Shown: one piece after another, positions 15,879 through 24,544 of the stretch | Numbering within the stretch: the stretch's first letter is position 1 | Layout of the letters: each line of letters starts with the position of its first letter | From: an uncultured Odoribacter sp. | GTDB taxonomy: Bacteria; Bacteroidota; Bacteroidia; Bacteroidales; Marinifilaceae | Direction: 5' to 3' | Length of the DNA stretch: 33,614 nucleotides | NCBI GenBank assembly: GCA_900544025.1 | Contig: UQTM01000034.1 | Span: 1 to 33,614, forward strand | Notes under the pieces: model-generated | Told to the model about the DNA's origin: nothing | The model's input: only the letters and a program-made list of their open reading frames with translations | Databases searched by the model: none | Made by a program: the position numbers and the translations under genes

Positions 15879-17288
15879 ATGTTAAAAACGTTAAGTATTT
15901 TGATTGTTGCTTTGATGTTGGTGACGACTGGGGCATCTGCAAAAAAGAACAAACAATCTGGAAAGAAAATCGCTCCGATTGAAGTGAAAGCTCCTGCCCG
16001 TCCTGCCGGACAGCAAGACGTAGTCGGTTTAACCGCACCGAAATTGGAAACTGTACGCGTTGGATTTATCGGATTAGGAATGCGTGGTCCGGGTGCCGTT
16101 GACCGTTTTACTCATATCGATGGCGTAAAGATCGTTGCTCTTTGCGATATTCGTCCCGAAAGTGTGGAAAGATGCCAGAAAATGTTAGAAAAGGCAGGAT
16201 TACCGAGAGCTGCCGGTTATTCAGGCAGCGAAGATGCGTGGAAAGAACTGTGCGAACGGGATGATATCGATTTGGTTTATATCGCTACAGACTGGAAACA
16301 TCATGCCATGATGGGTGTTTATGCCATGGAACATGGAAAACACGTTGCGATTGAAGTGCCTGCTGCTATGACAATGGATGAAATCTGGTCGTTGATCAAC
16401 ACTTCGGAAAAAACACGTAAACATTGTATGCAGCTTGAAAATTGCGTATATGATTTCTTCGAACTGACAACTTTGAATATGGCTCAACAGGGAGTATTCG
16501 GAGAGGTATTGCATGTAGAAGGTGCATATATCCATAATCTGGAAGATTTTTGGGGTTCCTATTGGAATAACTGGCGTATGGATTACAACCGTAATCATCG
16601 TGGTGACATCTATGCTACCCACGGAATGGGACCGGCTTGCCAGTTGCTGAACATTCACCGTGGCGATAAGATGAATTATCTGGTGGCTATGGATACCAAG
16701 GCTGTTAATGCTCCTGCCTATATCAAGAAAAAAACAGGAGAAGAAGTTAAAGACTTCAAAAATGGTGAACATACCATGACAATGATTCGCACCGAAAAAG
16801 GTAAAACGATTCAGATTCAACACAATGTAACTTCACCGCGTCCTTATAGCCGTATGTATCAATTGACCGGAACCAAAGGATTTGCTAACAAGTATCCGAC
16901 TCAGGGCTATGCTTTGCAGGCTTCTCAGGTTTCATCGGACGTTACTCCTAACCATGAAGACCTTTCTTCTCATAGCTTCGTTTCTAAAGATGTGAGAGAA
17001 GCTTTGATGGCAAAATACAAACATCCGATCCACAAAGAGTTGGAAGAAAAAGCAAAAAAAGTAGGTGGACACGGTGGTATGGACTTCATCATGGACTCTC
17101 GTCTTGTATATTGCCTGCGTAACGGTTTGCCTTTGGATATGGACGTTTATGACTTGGCTGAATGGTGCTGTTTGGGCGAGCTGACAGCTCTTTCTATCGA
17201 AAACAACAGTGCTCCGGTCGCTATTCCTGATTTCACCCGTGGTGGCTGGAATAAAGTGGACGGTTATCGTCATGCTTTCGTAAAATAA
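15879..17288 (+). CDS. GH109 family glycosidase (NAD-dependent alpha-N-acetylgalactosaminidase type), secreted
   Basis: 469 residues. A signal peptide of about 21 residues (ends TGASA) is followed by a Gfo/Idh/MocA Rossmann fold with GFIGLGMRGPG (NAD-binding) and ALCDIRPE. The catalytic-domain signatures of GH109 include HVAIEVPAAM, MQLENCVYDFFE, RGDIYATHGMGPACQLLNIHRGDKM and a C-terminal GGHGGMDF. GH109 enzymes use a bound NAD to cleave terminal alpha-GalNAc, for instance of blood group A, by oxidation-elimination; the known ones are exported with their cofactor. Codon use (many CGT, GAA, GGT codons) differs from the neighbouring GH genes and suggests high expression. It is a single-gene transcript with its own terminator. 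Other sugar oxidoreductase activity cannot be excluded. Confidence 0.9.
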   Translation: MLKTLSILIVALMLVTTGASAKKNKQSGKKIAPIEVKAPARPAGQQDVVGLTAPKLETVRVGFIGLGMRGPGAVDRFTHIDGVKIVALCDIRPESVERCQKMLEKAGLPRAAGYSGSEDAWKELCERDDIDLVYIATDWKHHAMMGVYAMEHGKHVAIEVPAAMTMDEIWSLINTSEKTRKHCMQLENCVYDFFELTTLNMAQQGVFGEVLHVEGAYIHNLEDFWGSYWNNWRMDYNRNHRGDIYATHGMGPACQLLNIHRGDKMNYLVAMDTKAVNAPAYIKKKTGEEVKDFKNGEHTMTMIRTEKGKTIQIQHNVTSPRPYSRMYQLTGTKGFANKYPTQGYALQASQVSSDVTPNHEDLSSHSFVSKDVREALMAKYKHPIHKELEEKAKKVGGHGGMDFIMDSRLVYCLRNGLPLDMDVYDLAEWCCLGELTALSIENNSAPVAIPDFTRGGWNKVDGYRHAFVK

Positions 17289-17309
17289 ATAAATCACTCC
17301 TCCATAATT

Positions 17310-17343
17310 AAAATGGCTGTTCTTTATAGGACAGCCATTTTTT
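17310..17343 (+). terminator. Terminator after the GH109 gene
   Basis: AAATGGCTGT and ACAGCCATTT form a perfect 10-bp stem with a 10-nt loop, followed by further T. Confidence 0.85.
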
Positions 17344-17605
17344 ATGCCACAGGCTTAATGTGGAAAGAATTTCCGGAAACTTCAAAACAGATAAGGTGAC
17401 GATGCTTCATTATATCTTATCGGTTTTGACTGTTTTTGACGATCGTTACTTGAGCTTTTATCTTTTGCTTTGCTGCGACGGTAAAAGCAAACCGAAGATG
17501 CTTTTCGTATAGCTGAACTTAAATTACTTTGCAGTAAGGTGGAATAATAAGTAGGTAGAAGGAACAGCCGGACTTTATGTTTCGGTAGGGGGAGGGGAAA
17601 AAATA
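17344..17605. other. Gene-free stretch between convergent genes
   Basis: About 260 bp between the GH109 terminator and the end of the AsmA-like gene. A 91-codon minus-strand frame (17382-17657) has no recognisable domain and spans the terminator hairpin, so it is not called. A small inverted repeat, TTGCTTT and AAAGCAA (17465-17490), is present. Confidence 0.45.
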
Positions 17606-17654
17606 TTTTGCCATTGTTCTCCCCCCGATAACCGCAGAGAGTGCAATGGCAAAA
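17588..17654 (-). terminator. Terminator of the AsmA-like gene, with an alternative hairpin
   Basis: On the minus strand TTTTGCCATTG (17654-17644) and CAATGGCAAAA (17616-17606) form a perfect 11-bp stem, followed by TATTTTTT. A second stem, GGGGGAG (17588-17594) with CTCCCCC (17619-17625), uses overlapping sequence and competes with the first. Confidence 0.6.
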
Positions 17655-17696
17655 CATGATTTATTCTCTTATGCCAATAAGAAATCCAGAACAGGC

Positions 17697-20231
17697 TTAT
17701 TTAAAAAGTTTTTCCAATCCTTTTATGATTTCGCCTTTCGCTTTATTTTTCAATTCTTTTTCAGCTTCTTTTTTCAAAGCATTGACGGCTTTTGTAAGAT
17801 CGGGTTTGACAACCGGCTTGTCCAATGTACCTTCCAGCTTAAGATCGACATCTAAGTTCTGGATATTATTGGAGCCGGGAATCGCTTGTAATAAATTATT
17901 GATCTCTTTGCCGAAATATTTCCGATCGATATTGGCAGAGAAGGTGTAATTTAACTGTCCTTCCACAGATTGCTGCCCGTAAATGGTAACCGGATTGCCT
18001 GCCATCGTTGTCTTGAAAGGTTCGATAATGATATTACCGTTTTCCAATTTGAAATTAATTTTCAGGTAACTGATACTCAATCGGCTGAGTTCGTCGTTTT
18101 TCAAAACTCCGGCCAATTGTGTCATAGCCGGATTGTCATTGATCAATATTTCTTTCGATTCGAGGAAACCGTTTCCGTTCACTGAATTCATAATCAGTTC
18201 CATATTTTGGTCCAGAGTTGCAGCGAATTTCATATCCGATGATATCAAGCCCTGGCAATTCATCGCAATAGGAAGACTTTGACGGATAAATGAAAACGAA
18301 TTGAAGGCCGATTTTATATCGAAGTTTTTAACGTTCAGATCAAAATTGACCGTAGGCGACTGAGGTTTCGTGGCGTTATATTTGCCGTTCATCACCATCG
18401 ATCCATTCAGCATATTCATTTTCAGATTTTTGAGGGTAGCAACAGCATCTGCAAGAGTGACGCTTCCTGTGACATCTTTAATGGTCAGCTTATCAAATAA
18501 AATGCTCTGAATGTTTGTGTTGAGCTGTAAATTTAAGTTTCGTGGAATTTCCAGCGCACTGCCTGAAGATGCGGTATTCGATCCGGAAGCATTGGCCGCG
18601 GTAGGAGAAGCAGTGGTATTCGTAGGGGAAATACTGTCTGTATTTTTTGCCGGGGCGGTCATAAATTCGTTCAGGTTGATTAGCTGGGAGGAGAGCGAAA
18701 AATTACCATTCAACGTTTCATTCTTCATGATGTATGGCAGGTAATTGGAGATGCTTCCTTTCAGGCTTAAATCGGACGAATTGATTTTAACCAACAGATC
18801 GTTCAGGTTCAACCTGGCAGGGGTGATCGTAATACTTCCCTGGGGGACAGAAATGCCTTTTGGGAAATCGGCATCTTTATACAAGACATCTTTTAAAGAA
18901 ATATTTCCTTTTGCCGTGAATTTCTCGTATTGCTCTTTTTCGATATATTGATATTTCCCTTCTAAAGTAATGTCCGTGGTTATGATCCCTGCTAAAGTAA
19001 TGTCTTTTAAAGGTAGCGCTTTTTTCAGATTGGAGAAATTAATCGTTCCGTTAGCTCCGCCATTTAATAAAGGATCGTCCAACTGGCTGACCTTTAAAAA
19101 CATATTGAAAGGGTTTCCGGCAATGTCGAATGAAACACGTTTCAAATCCAGCGTCGTTGCATTCGGACTTCCTCCGGGATTGGCGATATTTAAATCTATA
19201 TTAATTTTACGGATCGCTTCCGGTAGGCCCGAATATTGCACCTCTGCCTGATTCACTTTTAATTGAGCGTCGATAGCCGGTAGGTGATTTTCATACACAT
19301 CCCCGTTGGCTTTTACATTCAGGTTAAAATCTCCGGTTGCATTCAGCCCGTCGAGATAGTGTTTAAAATTCTTGGGGATCAATGCTAATAAACTTTCAAA
19401 TTTAGTATCCGGAGCATTCATCGTTAAATCTACCCGATACCTGTCTTCCAGCATTGCGACTTTACCCGATAGATTCAGCCGTAATTCGTTGATGGACAGA
19501 TCGCTGTTTTGTAGTTCATAAACCTGTTCCTCGAAATTGGCTCCGATCTCCGTGTTCCAGGCAAAATCCATTTGATTCACCCAGACATTATCTTGCTGAC
19601 GGAAAGAAATATTTTGAAGAGCCAGTGCGAGTTTGAGTAAAGTGTGATTGGCTGAAAAATTACCGGATAATTGCATACTTAAATCCTCAATTTTGGCATA
19701 AGTCGAATTTTGTAAATCGGTGTACGATATTTGTAAATGCTCGATAGCAATATCGTTAAACAGTAAGCCTTTATCTTCTTTTGTCTTTTCTGTGGATTCT
19801 TCCGGACGGGGGGCTGGAGTGGAGGTCGTGTCGGTGGAAATCAGTATGTCCCAATTCGCTTTGCCTGAAGCCGTCACCAGGGGAGCGAAACGTGAATCCT
19901 TCAATAAAACTTTATTGACGATGATCTCATTCCCGGAAATCAAAGATTTCAAATTGACGGAAGCTTCGAACAAGGGAATACGAACAATCGTATCCTGGGC
20001 AAATTCTTCTTTACCGGATATAGAAACTTGTTTTACCGCTACATTCAGGTTTGGAAAACTTTTAAACATACTCAATTCAATATCTCCGATAGAAACTTCT
20101 GCATCGATATGCTTCTCTGTCTGATTTTGTATGATCTTTATAATATCGCCTTTAAAGAACGAAGGAATAATAAATAAAGCCGCTAATAGGAGGACTAAAA
20201 TAATTGCTAAAATGATAAAGACTTTTTTCAT
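17697..20231 (-). CDS. AsmA-like membrane-anchored protein
   Basis: 844 residues. One N-terminal membrane helix (about 3-24, VFIILAIILVLLLAALFII) anchors a long periplasmic part made of repeated beta strands. Early motifs such as IGDIELSMFKSFPNLNVAVKQVSI and the repeated N-L-K, S-L-K-G, L-N-G-pattern strands are those of AsmA/TamB-related proteins, which help move phospholipids or maintain the outer membrane. A Ser/Thr/Ala-rich linker sits at about 535-560. The end (LDKPVVKPDLTKAVNALKKEAEKELKNKAK) is a charged helix common in Bacteroidetes AsmA-like proteins. It lies 62 bp downstream of the HhH gene; a TATTTTTG box (20273-20266, minus strand) may give it its own promoter. Confidence 0.88.
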   Translation of the reverse strand: MKKVFIILAIILVLLLAALFIIPSFFKGDIIKIIQNQTEKHIDAEVSIGDIELSMFKSFPNLNVAVKQVSISGKEEFAQDTIVRIPLFEASVNLKSLISGNEIIVNKVLLKDSRFAPLVTASGKANWDILISTDTTSTPAPRPEESTEKTKEDKGLLFNDIAIEHLQISYTDLQNSTYAKIEDLSMQLSGNFSANHTLLKLALALQNISFRQQDNVWVNQMDFAWNTEIGANFEEQVYELQNSDLSINELRLNLSGKVAMLEDRYRVDLTMNAPDTKFESLLALIPKNFKHYLDGLNATGDFNLNVKANGDVYENHLPAIDAQLKVNQAEVQYSGLPEAIRKINIDLNIANPGGSPNATTLDLKRVSFDIAGNPFNMFLKVSQLDDPLLNGGANGTINFSNLKKALPLKDITLAGIITTDITLEGKYQYIEKEQYEKFTAKGNISLKDVLYKDADFPKGISVPQGSITITPARLNLNDLLVKINSSDLSLKGSISNYLPYIMKNETLNGNFSLSSQLINLNEFMTAPAKNTDSISPTNTTASPTAANASGSNTASSGSALEIPRNLNLQLNTNIQSILFDKLTIKDVTGSVTLADAVATLKNLKMNMLNGSMVMNGKYNATKPQSPTVNFDLNVKNFDIKSAFNSFSFIRQSLPIAMNCQGLISSDMKFAATLDQNMELIMNSVNGNGFLESKEILINDNPAMTQLAGVLKNDELSRLSISYLKINFKLENGNIIIEPFKTTMAGNPVTIYGQQSVEGQLNYTFSANIDRKYFGKEINNLLQAIPGSNNIQNLDVDLKLEGTLDKPVVKPDLTKAVNALKKEAEKELKNKAKGEIIKGLEKLFK

Positions 20232-20293
20232 AGCTCAGTAGTGTGAGGTGAATAATTGTTATAAGCAAAAATAATAATAATAACTCAACGCAT

Positions 20294-20893
20294 TCATTTA
20301 AAATAAGGTTTAATTTTTCTTAGGATAAATGAGGGCAAAATTTGTTTTTCTTCCAGTAGGGCAAAAGATAGCTTGCCATATTTACGTTTTGCGTTGAAAA
20401 TAGCCTTTACGTTCTCATACTCTAAATAAGGATGCTGTAAAACAGATTTAAAACTCATCGTGTCGAGATCGCGTTGCCGGATCAAAGCCGGGTCGGCCGA
20501 AAAATAGGGTACAGCCGAATCGGCGTTGAAATAAGTCATCTTAATCTCCTTTAATTGCTCCACCGAATAATAACCGCCTAACAATTCCCGGTAACGTAAG
20601 ATTTTCTTTGCATAGTAAGGCCCGATTCCCCGGACGGCATCCAGCATTGCGCTGTCGGCTGTGTTTAGTTCCACCTTTATTGCTTTACGTTTGGGAACTT
20701 TGGATTTAGCCTTTAATTTTTCGGATAATGCCGGATCGGAATTTAAAATAGAGGTATCTATCTCGACTTCTTCCGTATCGACAAGTAGGAAAAAATCATG
20801 CTCCTGTTGTAAAAATTGACCGGGCAACACAAGAATACCTATAAAAAGTAACAGGATCACGACGCCTTTTTTCTGTAAAGAATTAAAGACCAT
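20294..20893 (-). CDS. Helix-hairpin-helix (ComEA-like) domain protein
   Basis: 199 residues from ATG 20893; the frame opens earlier with TTG at 20902, but ATG is preferred. An N-terminal hydrophobic segment (about 10-26, GVVILLLFIGILVLPG) acts as a membrane anchor or signal. Residues about 75-115 (VELNTADSAMLDAVRGIGPYYAKKILRYRELLGGY) form a ComEA-type helix-hairpin-helix pair, and a second related unit follows (DLDTMSFKSVLQHPYLEYENVKAIFNAKRKYG). Such domains bind DNA without sequence specificity; ComEA proteins take up DNA, but no other competence gene is nearby. Many Bacteroidetes have this stand-alone form with unknown role. Confidence 0.85.
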   Translation of the reverse strand: MVFNSLQKKGVVILLLFIGILVLPGQFLQQEHDFFLLVDTEEVEIDTSILNSDPALSEKLKAKSKVPKRKAIKVELNTADSAMLDAVRGIGPYYAKKILRYRELLGGYYSVEQLKEIKMTYFNADSAVPYFSADPALIRQRDLDTMSFKSVLQHPYLEYENVKAIFNAKRKYGKLSFALLEEKQILPSFILRKIKPYFK

Positions 20894-21063
20894 AACACAC
20901 AATTTTAAAATAAAATCTTTGTAAAAGATACGATAAATCTTTGAATATCAGCCAGGGAAACAGACAATTCTTATCAAAAAATATTTACAATCTTTTTAAA
21001 TATTTGAAAATAAGATTCTTCTCTTTCGATATGTAAAATATTTTCAAAAAATAAAACCTTTTT

Positions 21064-21094
21064 TTTGCATAAACCGAAAAACCCCTTATCTTTG
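21064..21094 (+). promoter_or_regulatory. Bacteroidetes promoter of tRNA-Lys
   Basis: TTTG (21064-21067), exactly 19 bp, then TATCTTTG (21087-21094): a full match to TTTG-N19-TAnnTTTG, 24 bp before the mature tRNA. Confidence 0.85.
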
Positions 21095-21118
21095 CACCCG
21101 CAATTAAGCAAAACCAAC

Positions 21119-21191
21119 GATTCAGTAGCTCAGCTGGTAGAGCACAACACTTTTAATGTTGGGGTCCTGGGTTCGAATCCCAGCTGGATCA
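21119..21191 (+). tRNA. tRNA-Lys (anticodon TTT)
   Basis: 73 nt. Acceptor GATTCAG pairs with CTGGATC (discriminator A at 21191). The anticodon arm CAACA-CTTTTAA-TGTTG gives TTT. The T-arm is CTGGGTTCGAATCCCAG. CCA is not encoded. Confidence 0.95.
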
Positions 21192-21211
21192 CTTTTAAAA
21201 GCTAAAAAATA

Positions 21212-21255
21212 AAGAAAACTCCTGAAATTCAAAGAATTTCGGGAGTTTTCTTTTT
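21212..21255 (+). terminator. Terminator after tRNA-Lys
   Basis: AAAACTCCTGAAATTC (21215-21230) and GAATTTCGGGAGTTTT (21234-21249) form a 16-bp stem with one G-T pair, followed by CTTTTT. Confidence 0.88.
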
Positions 21256-21554
21256 AGGCAAAACCTTAAAAAATAGCGGATTTGGGTATGAAAATCCGAG
21301 GAAATAGGTGGACTTGATGCTGGCGGATTTTAGTTTGCGGGTATAATGGTAATATTTTGATTGACAGTGTTTAATATTTGGTGGATGATTAAGTTTCCGG
21401 TGGGCTGTAGTTTCGGTAAAGGGAGCAGAAGGGAATATTTTTGACGAAGCATACAAATGATATAGTTTTATCCGATGACTGGAACAAATTTTGAAGTATT
21501 TTTGGAGGTAATTTCCCAATGGGGAAAAAGAAGAAATATAAGTAGAGCACGATA
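21256..21554. other. Leader region before the ABC importer genes
   Basis: About 300 bp without a gene. Two boxes fit TAnnTTTG (TATTTTTG at 21436-21443 and 21497-21504), neither with a good -33 at 19 bp. I checked for a cobalamin riboswitch because a FecBCD importer follows: the consensus B12 box is not seen. Confidence 0.5.
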
Positions 21555-22688
21555 ATGAAACGATTGATAATCCTTTTATGGCTGGCCGGAATTTTATTAT
21601 TTTCCGGTTGCAAGTCTAAGAATGCAGCCTCGACGGCCGATTTTACAAAGAAAGTTTATGTACCGGAGTATGCTTCCGGATTTGAAATTGCAGGTATCGA
21701 CGGCGGACAAAGTACGTTGATCCGGATTTTTAACCCCTGGCAGGGGGCGAAGGATGTCGAAATGTCGTATTTCATTGCCCGTAACGGGGAAAAAGCGCCA
21801 CGCGATTTTGAAGGTGTTACGATCCCTGCCGGGGCCAGGCGGATTGTATGTATGTCGTCCAGTTATATCGCAATGCTGGATGCTTTGGAACAAACGGACC
21901 GGATTGTCGGGGTGTCGGGAATGGATTATATTTCCAATCCGTATGTTATCGCCCATAAGGTGACGCTCAAGGATATGGGACCGGAGATGAATTATGAACT
22001 TTTGGCTGGTTTGGCTCCCGATCTGGTGTTGCTTTACGGCATTGGAGACGCACAAGCCACAACTACCGATAAGCTGAAGGAACTCGGTATTCCCTATATG
22101 TATGTGGGAGAGTATCTTGAAGAGTCGCCGTTAGGTAAAGCAGAATGGTTGGTTGCGGTGGCCGAGCTGACCGATAGCCGGGAAAAGGGTAAGGCTGTTT
22201 TTCAGGCTATTCCGAAACGTTATAATGCTTTAAAACAACTGACCGCCGGAACCGGGGAACGGCCTACTGTTATGTTGAATACGCCCTGGAACGACAGTTG
22301 GGTCGTGCCGTCTGTGAAAAGTTATGTGGCACAATTGATTACGGATGCCGGAGGGGATTATATTTATAAGAAGAACACTTCCAACAGTTCGCAATCCATC
22401 GGGCTGGAAACGGCGTATGGGCTGATCCGTGAGGCCGATGTATGGCTGCATGTCGGTATGGCGACGACACTCGATGAACTGAAGGCTATGAATCCGCAGT
22501 TTTCCGATGCCAAAGCTATCCGTGAAGGTCAAGTATATAATAATAATTTACGCCTGACAGCCGGAGGGGGTAACGATTACTGGGAGTCGGCCGTTGTGCG
22601 TCCGGATATTGTACTTCGCGATTTAATTCATATCTTTCACCCGGAATTAATAACGGATACATTGTATTATTACCGTCATTTAAAATAG
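21555..22688 (+). CDS. FecB/BtuF-type substrate-binding lipoprotein of an ABC importer
   Basis: 377 residues. Lipoprotein signal LLFSGC (Cys19). The TroA-like helical-backbone fold is visible from about residue 95 (RRIVCMSSSYIAMLDALEQTDRIVGVSG) through DLVLLYGIGDAQATTTDKLKELGIPYMYVGEYLEESPLGKAEWL to the C-terminal VRPDIVLRDLIHIFHPEL. These proteins capture iron-siderophore, haem or vitamin B12 and pass it to the FecCD permease. The substrate cannot be told because no TonB-dependent receptor or riboswitch is next to it. In many homologues Glu residues in the two lobes dock on permease arginines; E-E-S-P-L-G fits the first. First gene of a three-gene operon. Confidence 0.9.
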   Translation: MKRLIILLWLAGILLFSGCKSKNAASTADFTKKVYVPEYASGFEIAGIDGGQSTLIRIFNPWQGAKDVEMSYFIARNGEKAPRDFEGVTIPAGARRIVCMSSSYIAMLDALEQTDRIVGVSGMDYISNPYVIAHKVTLKDMGPEMNYELLAGLAPDLVLLYGIGDAQATTTDKLKELGIPYMYVGEYLEESPLGKAEWLVAVAELTDSREKGKAVFQAIPKRYNALKQLTAGTGERPTVMLNTPWNDSWVVPSVKSYVAQLITDAGGDYIYKKNTSNSSQSIGLETAYGLIREADVWLHVGMATTLDELKAMNPQFSDAKAIREGQVYNNNLRLTAGGGNDYWESAVVRPDIVLRDLIHIFHPELITDTLYYYRHLK

Positions 22689-22730
22689 ACACAGACAGAG
22701 ATGGTCTATCGGTATGAACATTAAGTGTTT

Positions 22731-23759
22731 ATGGATATACCATTTTTTCACATCAAGATGAGACGTAGCACTGCGATATTTATTTTTTTAGGATTATCGA
22801 CACTATTGCTGTTTATGCTCGATATACTGACCGGCGATTCAGTTCTTTCTGCCGGACAGGTATGGGGTGTGTTTACTGGCAGCGAGACCGACACGATAAC
22901 ACGAAACATTGTGCTGAATATCCGGCTGGTAAGGGTTGCCGTCGCTATGCTTGTGGGTATAGCCCTTGCCGTAAGCGGTTTACAAATGCAAACCGTTTTT
23001 CAGAATCCGCTTGCCGAGCCTTATCTTTTGGGGGTTAGTTCCAGCTCCGGGCTGGGTGTCGCTATTTTTATTTTAGGAGCCCCTTTGTTCGGTCTTAGTT
23101 TTTCAGGTTTTTGGCAATCGCTGGGAATCGTCGGTGCCGGCTGGTGTGGTGCCGCAGCTATTTTAGTGGGGGTGGCTGTTATCAGCCGCTCTGTGAAAAA
23201 TATTCTCGGAGTGTTGATTATGGGGGTGATGATCGGTTATATTACAGGAGCTATTATCCAAATTTTGCAATACCTGAGTTCTGCGGAGCAGTTGAAGATA
23301 TTTTTTCTATGGTCGATGGGATCGTTGGGGCATGTAACCATCACCAAGCTGATGATTATGACTCCGGTCATTTTCCTCGGGCTGTTGCTGGCGGTGGTTA
23401 GTATCAAGGCCCTGAATCTTCTTTTGCTCGGCGAGAATTATGCTCAAACCATGGGTTTGAATATAAGGAGAGCGCGTACGCTGATTTTTGTTTCGACGAC
23501 ATTGCTGGCGGGAACGGTAACCGCTTTTTGTGGACCGGTGGGCTTTCTCGGGCTTGCAGTGCCACATATCGCCCGGTTAATATTTAATGACGCCGATCAT
23601 CGCATTTTGCTGCCCGGTTCGGTTTTGTTGGGTATTGTTTGTATGTTGCTATGTGATATCGTTGCCAAAAAGTTGGTGCTTCCGATTAATTGTATCACGG
23701 CGTTGTTGGGGATTCCGGTCATTCTATGGGTTGTATATAAAAATCTTCGGTCAGCATGA
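22731..23759 (+). CDS. FecCD-family ABC importer permease
   Basis: About 342 residues with 9-10 membrane helices. Family signatures are FQNPLAEPYLLGVSSSSGLG near residue 90 and GPVGFLGLAVPHIARL near 265, the FecCD/BtuC motifs. It forms a homodimeric channel in the inner membrane for a metal chelate or corrinoid. The frame opens with GTG 22725, but ATG 22731 (or ATG 22758, MRRST, just before the first helix) is more likely. The gene starts 42 bp after the binding protein and its stop overlaps the ATPase start by 4 bp (ATGA), showing translational coupling. Confidence 0.92.
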   Translation: MDIPFFHIKMRRSTAIFIFLGLSTLLLFMLDILTGDSVLSAGQVWGVFTGSETDTITRNIVLNIRLVRVAVAMLVGIALAVSGLQMQTVFQNPLAEPYLLGVSSSSGLGVAIFILGAPLFGLSFSGFWQSLGIVGAGWCGAAAILVGVAVISRSVKNILGVLIMGVMIGYITGAIIQILQYLSSAEQLKIFFLWSMGSLGHVTITKLMIMTPVIFLGLLLAVVSIKALNLLLLGENYAQTMGLNIRRARTLIFVSTTLLAGTVTAFCGPVGFLGLAVPHIARLIFNDADHRILLPGSVLLGIVCMLLCDIVAKKLVLPINCITALLGIPVILWVVYKNLRSA

Positions 23760-24511
23760 TTCAGCTCGATTCTTTAACGTTAGGCTATGGTTCAGACGTC
23801 CTGCTGAACAACGTTTCGGCTTCTTTGGAGGAAGGGGGGCTAATTGCTTTATTGGGGCGTAACGGTAGCGGGAAGAGCACTTTGTTGAGGGCTATTGCCG
23901 GATTAGGTGAAATCAAAGAGGGGAAGATACTGATCGGCGGGAAAGTCCTTTCCTGCCTGAAGACCGATGAATTGGCACGTATCGTTAGTTTTGTGACTAC
24001 TGAAAAGGTTCGCGTCCCGAATTTGAAATGCCGGGATGTGGTTGCTCTCGGACGTGCTCCATATACCAATTGGAGCGGACGATTGCAGTCACGGGATTGG
24101 GAAATTGTTTCCGAAGCATTGGAATTGTTAGGCATGTCGGATTATGCTTCCCGGACGATGGATCAAATGTCGGACGGAGAGTGTCAGCGTATCATGATAG
24201 CCCGTGCTTTGGCCCAGGATACTCCGGTTATTTTGCTCGACGAGCCGACTTCTTTTCTCGATCTTCCGAACCGCTATGAGCTGGGGGTGTTGTTGCGTGG
24301 TTTGGCTCACCGGAAAAACAAATGTATATTTTTTTCTACCCATGAGCTCGATATTGCATTGACCCTGTGCGATTCCATTGCTTTAATAGACCGCCCCCGG
24401 CTGCATTATTTGCCTACCGGGCAGATGATAACGAGCGGGCATATAGAACGTTTGTTCCAAAACGAAACAGTGACTTTTGATGCCCGGGAATTACGGGTTA
24501 TCGTTCGTTGA
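23756..24511 (+). CDS. FecE/BtuD-type ABC importer ATPase
   Basis: 251 residues. Walker A GRNGSGKST (about 34-42), a signature DGECQR (in MSDGECQRIMIARAL; the usual LSGGQ reads MSDGE), Walker B PVILLDEPTSFLD and the switch His in FFSTHELD. It powers the FecCD-type permease in the cytoplasm. The start overlaps the permease stop by 4 bp. The gene is convergent with the GNAT-YoaP gene, 33 bp away, with no obvious hairpin terminator between. Confidence 0.93.
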   Translation: MIQLDSLTLGYGSDVLLNNVSASLEEGGLIALLGRNGSGKSTLLRAIAGLGEIKEGKILIGGKVLSCLKTDELARIVSFVTTEKVRVPNLKCRDVVALGRAPYTNWSGRLQSRDWEIVSEALELLGMSDYASRTMDQMSDGECQRIMIARALAQDTPVILLDEPTSFLDLPNRYELGVLLRGLAHRKNKCIFFSTHELDIALTLCDSIALIDRPRLHYLPTGQMITSGHIERLFQNETVTFDARELRVIVR

Positions 24512-24544
24512 GCAAGGCACGGACAGCCAATCTAAAGAGCCATA

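Noticed and set aside
17382..17657. 91-codon minus-strand frame behind the AsmA-like gene
   Set aside because: It crosses the terminator hairpins, has no recognisable domain and starts without a plausible signal.
21256..21554. Possible cobalamin riboswitch before the FecBCD genes
   Set aside because: Neither the B12 box nor the conserved helices could be found on either strand.
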